Assembly (NCBI RefSeq): GCF_006337165.1 | Contig: NZ_CP040896.1 | Span: forward strand, 3,968,001 to 4,032,000 | Source: Hymenobacter jejuensis | Lineage (GTDB): Bacteria > Bacteroidota > Bacteroidia > Cytophagales > Hymenobacteraceae | DNA: 64,000 nt | Direction of reading: 5' to 3' | Shown: positions 24,888 to 33,220 of the stretch, piece after piece | Numbering within the stretch: position 1 is the first letter of the stretch | Layout: each line of letters starts with the position of its first letter | The notes under the pieces: generated by a model | Told to the model about the DNA's origin: nothing | What the model saw: the letters and a program-made list of their open reading frames with translations, nothing else | The model's database searches: none | Program-made: the position numbers and the translations under genes

Positions 24888-26324
24888 TTATGATTCGGCC
24901 AGCTTGTGCGAGAATTTCAGGATGATGAACTCGGCGGGCCGCACCACGGCCATCCCGATCTCGACGTTCAGGCGGCCTTCCAGAATGTCCAGCGCGGTCA
25001 TAGTTTTGCCCAGGCCCACGGCCACGTAAAAGGCGTGCTCGGGCTTAATGCCTTGCAGCGCGCCCTGGCGCCAGAGCGTGGTCAGGAAGTTCTCGATCAT
25101 GGCCTGCACCCGTACCCAAGTATTGGCGTCGTTGGGCTCAAACACGAACGATTCGATGGCTTTCTTGGTCGATTCTTCCACGAAAATGAAGAAGCGGCGG
25201 ACGTTGACGTAGCGCCACTCGTTGTCGTTGCCAGCCAGCGTGCGAGCGCCCCACACCAGCGTGCCTTTGCCCGTAAACGCGCGAATGGCATTCACCGATT
25301 TGCCCGCCACCACGTCCACGTTCATCTGATCCTGCACAAGGTTCGAAAACAGGATTGCGGGCTGAATCACGCTGTTTACGCTCACGTTGCCCGGCGCTTT
25401 CCACACGCCGCGGCTGTTGTCGACGGCGGCATAAATACCCACCACCGCCGCGCTCGGCGGCAGGATGCAGCTCATGTCGCGGACGGCAGCTTTGGCCAGC
25501 TCGTACATGCGGTTGCTGCCGGCCTGGAGCGTATCGAGTTTGGCCGTGGTCGCAGCCGCGCCGTTGATGCTGTGCGCTACGTCAATCTTGGTTTCGTCGA
25601 TGGCAAAATCCAGCACCGTATCGAGGTTAGGGCCGTAGGCAGCGCCGTATTTGAGGTTGTTGGTGCCGATGCCGCTGGTCCGGAAATTGCCAATGGCCGT
25701 CAGCAGATCCGCGTCGGGGTCGGAGAGCGAGATGCTGTCGCCGTGCACATCCATCACCACAAAGCGGTCTTTCAGCGTTTCGCATTGCAGCAGGGCTGCG
25801 TCGTGCAGGTTTTTGAAATCGCCGATGCTCAGTTGTTGCGCCTCCGGAATTACGATCAGGGTGGGTTCGTCAACGTTAACCAGCGTATCCAGGGCGTCGT
25901 GTAACTCTTTCTCTACCAAAGGGTTACCAAATGCCTTGTAAACGCCCGCCGACACAATGTAGCAAGGCCCGCCGCCGTTGGCAAAAAACATCTGCAAGGC
26001 GTAGTACAGAATGTGCTTCGAGCGATCAGTTTCGGCGACGGTAGCTACCGCTTTGATTTCGAGCGTGTTGCCGCCGGCGTCCTGCTTTTCTGCCACGGCT
26101 ACCGTGATCTTTTCCTCGGGCTGCGGCCCCCCGAAATACTTCTCATAATCAACCATGGACGCAATGCGGGTTGGCTTCAGCACCAGGTCGTCGGCCACCA
26201 CGTCTTCCGCCTTCTGCGTGTAGCCGATGAAGGCCGGAATCGCCGTTTCGACGGGCGCAATGGAGGGCGGGAACTTGGGGATTTCTTCAATGTAAACCCC
26301 CGGCGTTTTATAGAGTGTTGCCAT
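24888..26324 (-). CDS. Contractile sheath protein (Afp2/3-like)
   Basis: 478 residues. The N-terminal handshake strand TPGVYIEEIPKFPPSIAPVE with AIPAFIGYTQKA is the eCIS sheath signature. The C-terminal core includes WRYVNVRRFFIFVEESTKKA, ESFVFEPNDANTWVRVQAMI, GLGKTMTALDILEGRLNVEI and the C-terminal strand GMAVVRPAEFIILKFSHKL. It contracts to drive the tube. Only one sheath gene is present, whereas Afp and PVC have several, so this subunit should build the whole sheath. It lies 36 bases after the cap-adaptor gene and 58 before the tube gene. Confidence 0.96.
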   Translation of the reverse strand: MATLYKTPGVYIEEIPKFPPSIAPVETAIPAFIGYTQKAEDVVADDLVLKPTRIASMVDYEKYFGGPQPEEKITVAVAEKQDAGGNTLEIKAVATVAETDRSKHILYYALQMFFANGGGPCYIVSAGVYKAFGNPLVEKELHDALDTLVNVDEPTLIVIPEAQQLSIGDFKNLHDAALLQCETLKDRFVVMDVHGDSISLSDPDADLLTAIGNFRTSGIGTNNLKYGAAYGPNLDTVLDFAIDETKIDVAHSINGAAATTAKLDTLQAGSNRMYELAKAAVRDMSCILPPSAAVVGIYAAVDNSRGVWKAPGNVSVNSVIQPAILFSNLVQDQMNVDVVAGKSVNAIRAFTGKGTLVWGARTLAGNDNEWRYVNVRRFFIFVEESTKKAIESFVFEPNDANTWVRVQAMIENFLTTLWRQGALQGIKPEHAFYVAVGLGKTMTALDILEGRLNVEIGMAVVRPAEFIILKFSHKLAES

Positions 26325-26360
26325 GGCTTATGTTTTTGCAACTAGTTGAAATACAAACAT

Positions 26361-27374
26361 TTACTCGAAGATCTCCGAGAAAATTCCGGTGACTCTGGTG
26401 GGGTCTGCGCTATCGAAAGTGGCCTTGATCACGCCTTCGGAAGGCTTGCGCTTGGTGCCCGCATTGCCGAACACGGTGAGTGGCAAGGCTGTGGGCTCGG
26501 CCGAGACCGGCGCGCCGGTGCTGCGGTTGAAGTATTGCCAGAACGTAGCGCGATTGCGGAAACGAACCTGAAAAACGGGATAATCGGGCTTCGCCAGGCC
26601 GCCGCTGGTGCAGCTGTACTCAAGATCGCCGGGCTTCACGGCCGCGATTTGCACGAGGGCAAATACGTTGTCGGGAATGCCGTTCGTCAGCCGGATGCCG
26701 CGGGCCGGCGCGCCAGTCAGGCCCGGTGGCGGCACGATGGCGGGCACGTCGGCTTGGTTTACAAACACCGGCATATCAGTGGCTTGCGCGCTTAGCTGCT
26801 GGGTGTTGGCGCCGGGCTGGTCGCTGGTGAGCTGCTCAAGCGCCGCGCCCGCCCGCACCAGCGACTCGACGCGGTCGGTGGGGGAGAGGGCCGGAATTTC
26901 CTGGGATAAAAACAACGCCCTAGTTGCGCCCGCCCCGCGCGGTACGCCGGTCAGGTTAGAAAAAACGGGCACGTTTTCCTTGTAGCGATACGTCGTTTTT
27001 TCCGGCAGATAATAGATCTCGTAGATCTTGTGTTCCGGCAGCGTCAGGGCTGTATAGTCGAAAAAATGCGCGTTCTGTACGGTGATAACGATCTCAAAAA
27101 CAGCATCATCCGGAATCACCGTGTCTTTCTTAACGGCCACCACGCCCCCAAGCGCCGTGCTTTTGAAAACGCCGCGCAGCCCCTGCAACGCCTGCGCCGT
27201 GGCGGGCGTGGGCTCGATGGCCAGAAACGAACGCACGTCGTAGGTTAGCAGGCGCTTGAGCTGCACGGCGTCGAGCAGGGCGTCGAACACGGTTAGGCCT
27301 TCGTCCAGCCAATAATGATGGAGCAGTCTGACCTCGAAAAGGCGCTGGTAGCCGATGCGGATGCGCTCTGCCAT
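26361..27374 (-). CDS. Putative eCIS cap-adaptor protein
   Basis: 337 residues, start 1 base after the DUF4255 gene's stop, before the sheath. The N-terminus, RIRIGYQRLFEVRLLHHYWL with DEGLTVFDAL, and the motif DVRSFLAIEPTPATAQAL resemble proteins I recall between cap and sheath genes in Bacteroidetes eCIS such as that of Algoriphagus, where extra cap-adaptor proteins have been described. A C-terminal FRNRATFWQYFNRSTGAP segment is followed by a beta-rich end. No enzymatic motif, signal peptide or membrane segment. Role inferred from position. Confidence 0.6.
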   Translation of the reverse strand: MAERIRIGYQRLFEVRLLHHYWLDEGLTVFDALLDAVQLKRLLTYDVRSFLAIEPTPATAQALQGLRGVFKSTALGGVVAVKKDTVIPDDAVFEIVITVQNAHFFDYTALTLPEHKIYEIYYLPEKTTYRYKENVPVFSNLTGVPRGAGATRALFLSQEIPALSPTDRVESLVRAGAALEQLTSDQPGANTQQLSAQATDMPVFVNQADVPAIVPPPGLTGAPARGIRLTNGIPDNVFALVQIAAVKPGDLEYSCTSGGLAKPDYPVFQVRFRNRATFWQYFNRSTGAPVSAEPTALPLTVFGNAGTKRKPSEGVIKATFDSADPTRVTGIFSEIFE

Positions 27375-27375
27375 G

Positions 27376-28008
27376 CTATTGGCCCACAGGTGGTTTGGTG
27401 AAAAACGTGCTGTCGATCTCGGTAATCAGGCCGCTCTCGCTTTGCACCGCCCGGAACTTGAGATCGAGCATGCGCAGGGTGTAGAGCACAAAGGGGAATT
27501 GCTTGCCGCCCAGCGTGCCCCAGAGATAGCTAACCTCCTCCATCATAGGCGAGTACAGATCAAAAATCAGCTTGAAGCCTTCCAGCTGATCGAGTGGATT
27601 GGTGGGCGCATTCTGGGTGATGGACTCGGGGGCTACCGAATCCGGTGTGAACACGTTTTGGGCCTGAAAAAACCGGATGCCCCGCGACAGGATGAGCAGC
27701 GCATTGACGTAGTCGCTGTGGGTGGCGGCCATCAAGACCTGGAAATTCAGAAAGACCGGCGGGTTTTCGTACGTGACCGTGAGCCGGGTGTCGTTGCGGA
27801 CGTAATTGGGGATGTTTTTCAGCGCTTTTTCTTCCCGAATGTTCACCACTGACAGGATGAGCCGGTCGCGGGGCACGCCGCCGTTTTGGCCACCCAAGCC
27901 CTCGGCCAAGTTGCCGAGCTTGGCTTCGTTGGGCGGTGCAACCGGCCCGTACACGGCCAGGTGCTTGTTTAGCTCATTGACCACAATGGTAAGCGCGTGC
28001 GAGATCAT
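27376..28008 (-). CDS. DUF4255 tube/sheath cap protein (Afp16/Pvc16-like)
   Basis: 210 residues, first gene of the operon. ISHALTIVVNELNKHL at the N-terminus, then DRLILSVVNIREEKALKNIP, FLNFQVLMAATHSDYVNALL and LEGFKLIFDLYSPMMEEVSYLWGTLGGKQ-type blocks match DUF4255. These proteins cap the distal end of the tube and sheath and set final length. Finding the cap gene first and the ATPase last is common in Bacteroidetes loci, unlike Afp where the cap gene is near the end. Confidence 0.92.
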   Translation of the reverse strand: MISHALTIVVNELNKHLAVYGPVAPPNEAKLGNLAEGLGGQNGGVPRDRLILSVVNIREEKALKNIPNYVRNDTRLTVTYENPPVFLNFQVLMAATHSDYVNALLILSRGIRFFQAQNVFTPDSVAPESITQNAPTNPLDQLEGFKLIFDLYSPMMEEVSYLWGTLGGKQFPFVLYTLRMLDLKFRAVQSESGLITEIDSTFFTKPPVGQ

Positions 28009-28535
28009 CTTTGTCAGATAAATGCTCTATCAACTACCGGGTACCCCGCATTGGGGTAACTGTGCGGCCTGCCTCGCAGGGACCAGAATCTGCTCCGTTA
28101 CAAGGAGGTAGATAATGGTCTTATAATCAGAATGTTATCGGTTTAGCTGCCTGTTCCCTCCCCTCGATCTATCTTGCGTTGAACAAGTCAATAGCCAGTT
28201 TTGGCAGGTTGCGTTACCGAGTAAGCAACCCGCTCCAGACCCCTTAGCGGGTCTTGCCCCTCAAAATTCAGTACACCCAATTCCTAAGCTGGTGGCCGTT
28301 TTGGCGGCCAGATCAGGAGGCACTAGCAAATGCAATAGGCTATCGGGGCACCGCGCGTCGGACGCAGTGCCGTAGGGCTGTAAAGATCGCGTCAATACTA
28401 TATTTTAAGTAATGCATATTTAAGCGAACATGCAAGTTTTGGGACGGAATGTTAGAGAAAAGTTTGGTTGACGGACTGGTACGAAATAGCTCACACGCAG
28501 CGCGTTGTAGCAGAGCGAATGAGGATTACACAGAA
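28009..28535. other. Geneless, structured leader region upstream of the eCIS operon
   Basis: No supported coding region. Three small inverted repeats are visible: TACCCC/GGGGTA (about 28041-28057), a bulged 10-bp hairpin GGTTGC...GCAACC (28207-28230) and AGACCC/GGGTCT (28237-28254). An AT-rich patch at 28395-28435 follows. The stretch must carry the eCIS promoter on the minus strand. I could not find a convincing Bacteroidetes -33/-7 pair. Confidence 0.45.
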
Positions 28536-28567
28536 AAGCCCGGCCTCTCAGGCCGGGCTTTTTGCGC
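28536..28567. terminator. Strong hairpin terminator downstream of the cupredoxin gene
   Basis: Perfect 10-bp stem AGCCCGGCCT / AGGCCGGGCT with a CTC loop, A-rich on one side and T-rich on the other, so it can act on both strands. It lies about 35 bases beyond the stop of the minus-strand cupredoxin gene and insulates it from the eCIS leader. Confidence 0.9.
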
Positions 28568-28602
28568 AGATGTGCCGCTAGGGGCAGTATGCTTGTGAGG
28601 GG

Positions 28603-29232
28603 TCAGTGGATGAGCATCACGCGTTGCCGGGCTACCACCTGCCCATTTACCAGCCAGCGGCAGCCATACAGGCCGGCCGGCAGGTCGGCGACCGGCAGTG
28701 TCAGCGTGGCTTCGGTCTTGGCTTCGGAGCCTACGGTTAAGGTACGCACGAGCGTTCCGAGGCTGTTGATGAGTTGCACGGAGGCGTTGGCGCGGGCCTG
28801 CGGGTTGTCCAGCGTCAGGGTCACGACGCCGTCGGCGGGGTTAGGATAGCAGCGAAACGCCGACGGAGCCACCGCCATCGGGCGTACGGGCGTAGCCACG
28901 GCCACCGTAATGACGCCATACATGCCAACGCCGGGGGCACCGTGGAAAGTGCAGTGGTAAGGAAAGGAGCCAGCGTTGTTGAAGGTGATGGAATTGGTGG
29001 GGTTGGCCGTGTTGATGGTAAACGTCACCCACGCCGCATTATCGGAAGCGGTAGGGTGGGAGTTGGTGCCGCCTTCGTATTGCCACTTCACCACATCGCC
29101 GGGATGCACCGTAACGGTTTGGGGCGTATAGGCGTTATCCGTCACCTTGATAATGACTGTTTCCGCCCAGGCGGAAGGACCGGCCAGCACGAGCAACAAA
29201 AGCACGACCAGCGAACGCGTAAAAGTCTTCAT
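28603..29232 (-). CDS. Secreted cupredoxin (plastocyanin/azurin type) with T9SS sorting domain
   Basis: 209 residues. Signal peptide to about residue 23 (AWA cleavage). The cupredoxin domain (about 24-113) contains the type 1 copper set: His59 in NSHP, Cys94 and His97 in YHCTFH, Met104 in GVGM. A type IX secretion C-terminal domain follows (about 127-209: YPNPADGVVTL, LPAGLYGCRW, VMLIH end). It is therefore probably exported through the T9SS and attached or released at the cell surface, where it may carry electrons or bind copper. Monocistronic, between a strong terminator and a divergent lipoprotein gene. Confidence 0.9.
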   Translation of the reverse strand: MKTFTRSLVVLLLLVLAGPSAWAETVIIKVTDNAYTPQTVTVHPGDVVKWQYEGGTNSHPTASDNAAWVTFTINTANPTNSITFNNAGSFPYHCTFHGAPGVGMYGVITVAVATPVRPMAVAPSAFRCYPNPADGVVTLTLDNPQARANASVQLINSLGTLVRTLTVGSEAKTEATLTLPVADLPAGLYGCRWLVNGQVVARQRVMLIH

Positions 29233-29520
29233 GTCAGTACCCGTTAAAGATGAAAGAGGATGTTAAAGCGGAGCAGATGATCAGAGAAAGGCAGCTAGTT
29301 CGCCAAGGGGGATGTTGTCTACTCGGAGGGTAGCTGAAAAGGGTTGCCTGGCTTGTGAAATACTTTTGGCCAAGCTGCCGGCTGGAGGCACGTTCGGGTT
29401 GTGTATCCCGGTTGCAAATACAACTTGTTGTGGATCAGTGCTTTAATATTTTTTATTATTACCCGACTTTCGGCTTCCTATCTTCCGGGGCCTTCTTCCG
29501 TCTTGCTTATATTTTCTGCT

Positions 29521-30237
29521 ATGAATACTCCGGCGTTATTGCTGCGTGTGAGTTTGCTGCTGCTGACGATAAGTTGCAGCACTTCCCAAAAAGCCCCGCG
29601 CGCGGAACAGGGCTACCAAGCCATTTTCGACGGAAAAACCCTGAACGGCTGGGAGTACGACTCCACGTACTGGCACGTGCGCGATGGCGTGTTGGTGGGC
29701 GAGATCACGCCCGAAACCCTGGTAAAGCAGAATACCTTTATCATTTGGCGCGGCGGCCAGCCCCGCGATTTTGAGCTGCTGGTCGATTATCGGATCTCCG
29801 CGTTGGGCAACAGCGGCATCAACTACCGCAGCGAAGACGTGCCGGGCGTGGCGCATGCCCTGAAAGGCTACCAAGCCGACCTCGACGGCCGCAACCGCTA
29901 CTCGGGCCAGAACTACGAGGAGCGAGGACGCAAGTTTCTGGCCTTGCGCGGGCAACGCGTGCGGCTTCTCGAAGGCCAACCGCCCCAAGTGCTCGATAGT
30001 CTGGGCGGCGGCCGCGCAGCCTTAGGCCAACTCGTGAAGCCCGGCGAGTGGAACCAGGTGCACGTAATAGCGAAAGGCAATCACTTGCAGCACTACATCA
30101 ACGGGGCGCTGATGTCCGATGTGACGGATGACGATGCCACAAACCGCAAAATGGGCGGCTGGATTGGCGTACAGGTTCACGTAGGCCCTCCGATGAAAAT
30201 CGAATACAAAAACTTCCGGCTCAAAACGCTCCAGTAA
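29521..30237 (+). CDS. DUF1080 (3-keto-disaccharide hydrolase-like) lipoprotein
   Basis: 239 residues from the ATG at 29521; the frame is open further up, but only this start gives a lipoprotein signal peptide (LLLLTISCSTSQ, lipobox LTISC). DUF1080 blocks: GYQAIFDGKTLNGWEYD, TFIIWRGGQPRDFELLVDYRI, NSGINYRSEDVPG, GEWNQVHVIAKGNHLQHYIN and the end VGPPMKIEYKNFRLK. The fold is a concanavalin-like jelly roll. Family members hydrolyse 3-keto-glycosides or bind sugars. It stands alone, with no oxidoreductase partner beside it. The preceding 288 bases (29233-29520) hold the divergent promoters but no gene I can support. Confidence 0.88.
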   Translation: MNTPALLLRVSLLLLTISCSTSQKAPRAEQGYQAIFDGKTLNGWEYDSTYWHVRDGVLVGEITPETLVKQNTFIIWRGGQPRDFELLVDYRISALGNSGINYRSEDVPGVAHALKGYQADLDGRNRYSGQNYEERGRKFLALRGQRVRLLEGQPPQVLDSLGGGRAALGQLVKPGEWNQVHVIAKGNHLQHYINGALMSDVTDDDATNRKMGGWIGVQVHVGPPMKIEYKNFRLKTLQ

Positions 30238-30301
30238 GTAAGTCCTGCTCTTGCTTCTACGCTTGGCGTTGGGAGCGTGAGTTTATGCGTTTCTTCATCA
30301 C

Positions 30302-30805
30302 ATGAAAACCTTGGCTGATCTGTTGCTCTTGGGCGACCCGCGCCTGTATGAGACGTGCGCGCCGGTGCTCGAAGCCGAGTTGCCCTTGGTGGCGGGCTGG
30401 GTAGCCGACCTGCACGCCGTCATGGAAGACATTCGTGCCACGTATCGCTTCGGGCGCGGCATTGCGGCCCCGCAACTCGGAATCATGAAGCGGCTGGTGT
30501 ACCTGAACGTCGATCGGCCGCTGGTACTGATTAATCCCGAGTTGGTGGAGATGAGCGCGGCCACCTTCGAGTTGTGGGACGACTGCATGAGCTTTCCCAA
30601 TCTGTTGGTGCGAGTGCGCCGCCATCAGCAAGTGAGGGTGCGTTACCGCGATGCCAACTGGCAGCCCCAGACGTGGCAAGTGGAAGACGCTAGCCTAGCC
30701 GAGTTGTTGCAGCACGAATGCGACCACCTCGACGGCGTGCTATGCACCATGCGCGCCCTCGATCCGCAGGCCTTCCGCTGGCGGCCCACTCCCAGCGGCG
30801 CTTAG
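30302..30805 (+). CDS. Peptide deformylase-like protein
   Basis: 167 residues. Motif I GRGIAAPQLG (51-60), motif II DDCMSFPN (93-100; canonical EGCLS) and motif III LLQHECDHLDG (135-145) supply the Cys and two His metal ligands and the catalytic Glu of HEXXH. It should remove N-formyl groups from nascent proteins. The EG to DD change in motif II and the absence of the usual fmt neighbour suggest a second, divergent deformylase rather than the housekeeping one. It follows the DUF1080 gene by 64 bases on the same strand. Confidence 0.85.
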   Translation: MKTLADLLLLGDPRLYETCAPVLEAELPLVAGWVADLHAVMEDIRATYRFGRGIAAPQLGIMKRLVYLNVDRPLVLINPELVEMSAATFELWDDCMSFPNLLVRVRRHQQVRVRYRDANWQPQTWQVEDASLAELLQHECDHLDGVLCTMRALDPQAFRWRPTPSGA

Positions 30806-31189
30806 GCGGTGCAAGGCCGCTGCAAGCAGCCATTTCGCGCGTTGGGGTTTGCGGAATTTAAGGTATATTAAGTCTTTCGAATATTGAAGGATGCCCGCCG
30901 GCGTCCTTCCAGTCAACTTCCTCGTACGCGGCAGGCCTTTTCCTTCCGCGGCCTCCTCTCCCGGCCAGCTTCCTGCGGCATTTCTCGGCGCCCGCAGCGG
31001 CTCTTCATCTGGTACAGATAGCCTGTTGCCCAAACCTGTTTTGGACCGCCATTTCCGAAGCCGTTGCCTTTTGCGATTGGGCGCCGCGGTGGCTTTTAGC
31101 CTTTTGTATAAGTGATTATATACCAATACGATATGCAAGAATAATTTTTGAGTTTTTGGAGAGTGAATGCGGAGTAAAAAGCAAATGCG
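30806..31189. other. Intergenic region without a supported gene
   Basis: A 74-codon frame at 30891-31115 has no recognisable features. An AT-rich patch (31096-31145) just upstream of the membrane protein gene includes TAGCCTTTTG, loosely like a Bacteroidetes -7 element. It probably holds that gene's promoter. Confidence 0.4.
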
Positions 31190-31822
31190 ATGGAAGGATT
31201 TGTAGAGGACAAGAACCCAAAAATACCGGCGTCGGCCCCCGGCTTCTTTTCCGCGGATTTCACCCCCGAAGATTTGATTCTGTATGTGTTTTGCTTTTTG
31301 CTGGTCGGTTTTGTGGCCTTTTACTTCACCAGCGTAAACGCGGCGTCGGGCGCCGATTTTATGTCGGCGCACGACAAAGTTATGGTCGATCGGCTCGCGC
31401 TGGACGCCATGCCCGACGACCGGCTGCGGGCCAATCTCATCAAGGCCCAATTGCAAATAGCCTACAAGCGCTACGAATACGGCGCCCGGTTTGAGCACAC
31501 CAATTCGCTAATCAAATACATCGGGTTTATGGTCGGTACGCTGCTGGCCATACTGGGGGCCGTGGTCGTGGTAAAGGGCGTACGCGACAGTCCTATTGGC
31601 TTCGAGGCCGAAGGGCTGGAACGCGCCCGGATCAAGTTTACGGCCAGTTCGCCGGGCGTTTTTCTGGCGTTTATCGGGGGCAGCATCATCATTACCACCA
31701 TTGTGCACGGCATCGCCGCGAATGTCGAAGATCCCACCATCAGCGTGCCGATTTATCCCGGCGACGGCTTTGCGCCGGCGGCACGCGACACCTCGCAAAT
31801 CCATCCCTTTCAAACGAAATAA
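31190..31822 (+). CDS. Three-helix inner membrane protein of unknown function
   Basis: 210 residues. Hydrophobic segments at about 26-48 (LILYVFCFLLVGFVAFYF), 107-127 (YIGFMVGTLLAILGAVVVV) and 153-172 (GVFLAFIGGSIIITTIVHGI). A charged, helical stretch with YKRYEYGARFEHTNSLIKY lies between the first two, and a Pro-rich tail follows the last. No family recognised. The stop is 3 bases before the next start, so it forms a two-gene operon with the secreted Cys protein. Confidence 0.7.
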   Translation: MEGFVEDKNPKIPASAPGFFSADFTPEDLILYVFCFLLVGFVAFYFTSVNAASGADFMSAHDKVMVDRLALDAMPDDRLRANLIKAQLQIAYKRYEYGARFEHTNSLIKYIGFMVGTLLAILGAVVVVKGVRDSPIGFEAEGLERARIKFTASSPGVFLAFIGGSIIITTIVHGIAANVEDPTISVPIYPGDGFAPAARDTSQIHPFQTK

Positions 31823-31825
31823 ACC

Positions 31826-32284
31826 ATGTGGAAAGCTACTCTCCATCTCGCTGCCTTGTTGGCAACAGTAGTGGGCTTTGGCCAAGTGGCGAACGCCCAG
31901 CAAACCTGCAAATGCACCGGCAACCAAGTGTGTCAGTGCGTGGCGCCCGGCGGAGGCCTGACGTGGAGCCCGCCCAAAGGTAAAGCCGGCGGTACACACA
32001 TGCCCGTACCGGTCGAGACGCTGATCGCGGGCATGACGTACGTGCTCAAGCCGGAATCGGAAAAGCAGGCGTACCTGACGACGCTGTCGGGCCCCGACCA
32101 GCAATTCATTGTGGAAAACGCCGCTACCCTGCGCGAATCCGTGCAGAATCTGCAAAACGATCACAACCTGTATAAGCAGGAGATGGGCGCCAATCCTGCC
32201 GCGCCGACGAAGGTGGAAAGGCCGATTTCCCCTCAGATTAAGGTTCAGGACAGGGTAATCAACCGGCGGGTGCCCGATAAGTAA
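31826..32284 (+). CDS. Small secreted protein with paired Cys motifs
   Basis: 152 residues with a Sec signal peptide (cleavage after VANA, about residue 24). The mature N-terminus is QQTCKCTGNQVCQCVAPGGG, two CxC pairs six residues apart, followed by a Gly/Pro/Lys-rich stretch and a helical C-terminal half ending in a basic tail. The two CxC pairs could bind metal or be disulfide-bonded. No known family recognised. Probably works with the co-transcribed membrane protein. Confidence 0.65.
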   Translation: MWKATLHLAALLATVVGFGQVANAQQTCKCTGNQVCQCVAPGGGLTWSPPKGKAGGTHMPVPVETLIAGMTYVLKPESEKQAYLTTLSGPDQQFIVENAATLRESVQNLQNDHNLYKQEMGANPAAPTKVERPISPQIKVQDRVINRRVPDK

Positions 32285-32312
32285 CTACTTGATAAATAAG
32301 ACGGTACAATCG

Positions 32313-32795
32313 TTAGCCCCAGTTGCGGAGCAGGCGCCGCAGCAGAATGATCTGGCCGGTGTGGTAAGCCGAATGGTCGGCGATGAGCACGGCCTCGCGA
32401 AAGAGATTCTGGCCGGTGCCGTGCGGCAAAGTCGCAAACAGATCCTGGGCCGGATCGCGGATCAGGGTCAGAAAGCGCTCCCGATCCTCCCGAATCTGGG
32501 TGAGCGTCGCCGCCCAACTCGCTGCATCGCCCTGCGCGTCCGGAGCCGGCCAGTATTCGTCGGGCCACTTCGGGGATACGTGCGCCGGATTGATACAGAA
32601 TTCGACGATGTCCCACTGCGCGATGCGGATGTGCTCGGCCAGCTGCCAGAGCGTGTAGGGTAGTTCCGGCACGGCTTGGTTGAGCAAGGAGGGCGGCACG
32701 TCGGCGCAAGCCTCTTCGAAAGACACATGCGCATTGCCGCCTTCTAGCAGATGCTGTAATTCGTTGAGGAGGCGTTCGCGGTCGGGCTGGTTCAT
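32313..32795 (-). CDS. DinB-family four-helix metalloprotein
   Basis: 160 residues. The DinB/YfiT pattern of metal-binding His is present: TLWQLAEHIRIAQW in helix 2 and ADHSAYHTGQIILLRR near the end (His of AEH, ADH and AYH). WPDEYWPAP and Trp-rich loops are typical. Members act as thiol S-transferases or nickel/zinc proteins of unknown substrate. Single gene convergent with the secreted-protein gene. Confidence 0.88.
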   Translation of the reverse strand: MNQPDRERLLNELQHLLEGGNAHVSFEEACADVPPSLLNQAVPELPYTLWQLAEHIRIAQWDIVEFCINPAHVSPKWPDEYWPAPDAQGDAASWAATLTQIREDRERFLTLIRDPAQDLFATLPHGTGQNLFREAVLIADHSAYHTGQIILLRRLLRNWG

Positions 32796-33220
32796 GGGCG
32801 GGAAGTAGGGTTGAGTCGAGAAGGTTTAGAGCCGGCTGATTTACAGAGAAAACACCGTTCCTGCAAAAAAACGGACCGCTCCGTTGAAGAAACAAACCCT
32901 GGTGCAGCCACCCGTGGTAGTAACCGGATTTCATGCTGCGGGTGGCAGTTTTCAGGGTTCTGCTCGATAGAAAAACAGTTTTTCGTATCTTATATGAGGC
33001 GCTCCTCTTCAAGATCTGGTGCCTGTACACAACTTAGCTGGCAAGGAAAGCATTCCTTCGGTGGCAATTAGAGAAACTCGAAATATCAAAACTTTATTGG
33101 CTGATTTATATACAGATATTTATTAAATTATTTATATAAATTAAAGGTCAATATGTCCATATAATAAAGCAAGTAGCATTTCGTGAGTCATTATGTTATA
33201 TTTATACCGACAAAGGAGTT
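32796..33220. other. Intergenic region, strongly AT-rich in its second half
   Basis: No gene I can support. The first ~270 bases have ordinary composition. From about 33075 to 33205 the sequence becomes a run of A/T-rich words with several TATTTATA-type steps, out of keeping with the GC-rich surroundings. It presumably holds the promoter of the next gene and may bind a nucleoid protein. Confidence 0.4.
33212..33218 (+). promoter_or_regulatory. Shine-Dalgarno-like AAAGGAG
   Basis: A good anti-16S match two bases before the ATG at 33221. Such sites are rare in this window and support this start. Confidence 0.5.

Noticed and set aside
27990..28060. tRNA-like look of the minus strand (GATAGAGCA then TTATCTGACAAAGATGA)
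   Set aside because: No acceptor or T-arm pairing, no TTC loop, and the anticodon-stem pairing fails; it runs into the start of the DUF4255 gene.
30891..31115. 74-codon frame in the gap after the deformylase gene
   Set aside because: Arg/Ser/Pro-rich shadow-like composition, no start signal, no recognisable motif.
32811..33071. 86-codon frame between DinB and DUF2939 genes
   Set aside because: No family features, irregular composition, overlaps probable promoter sequence.
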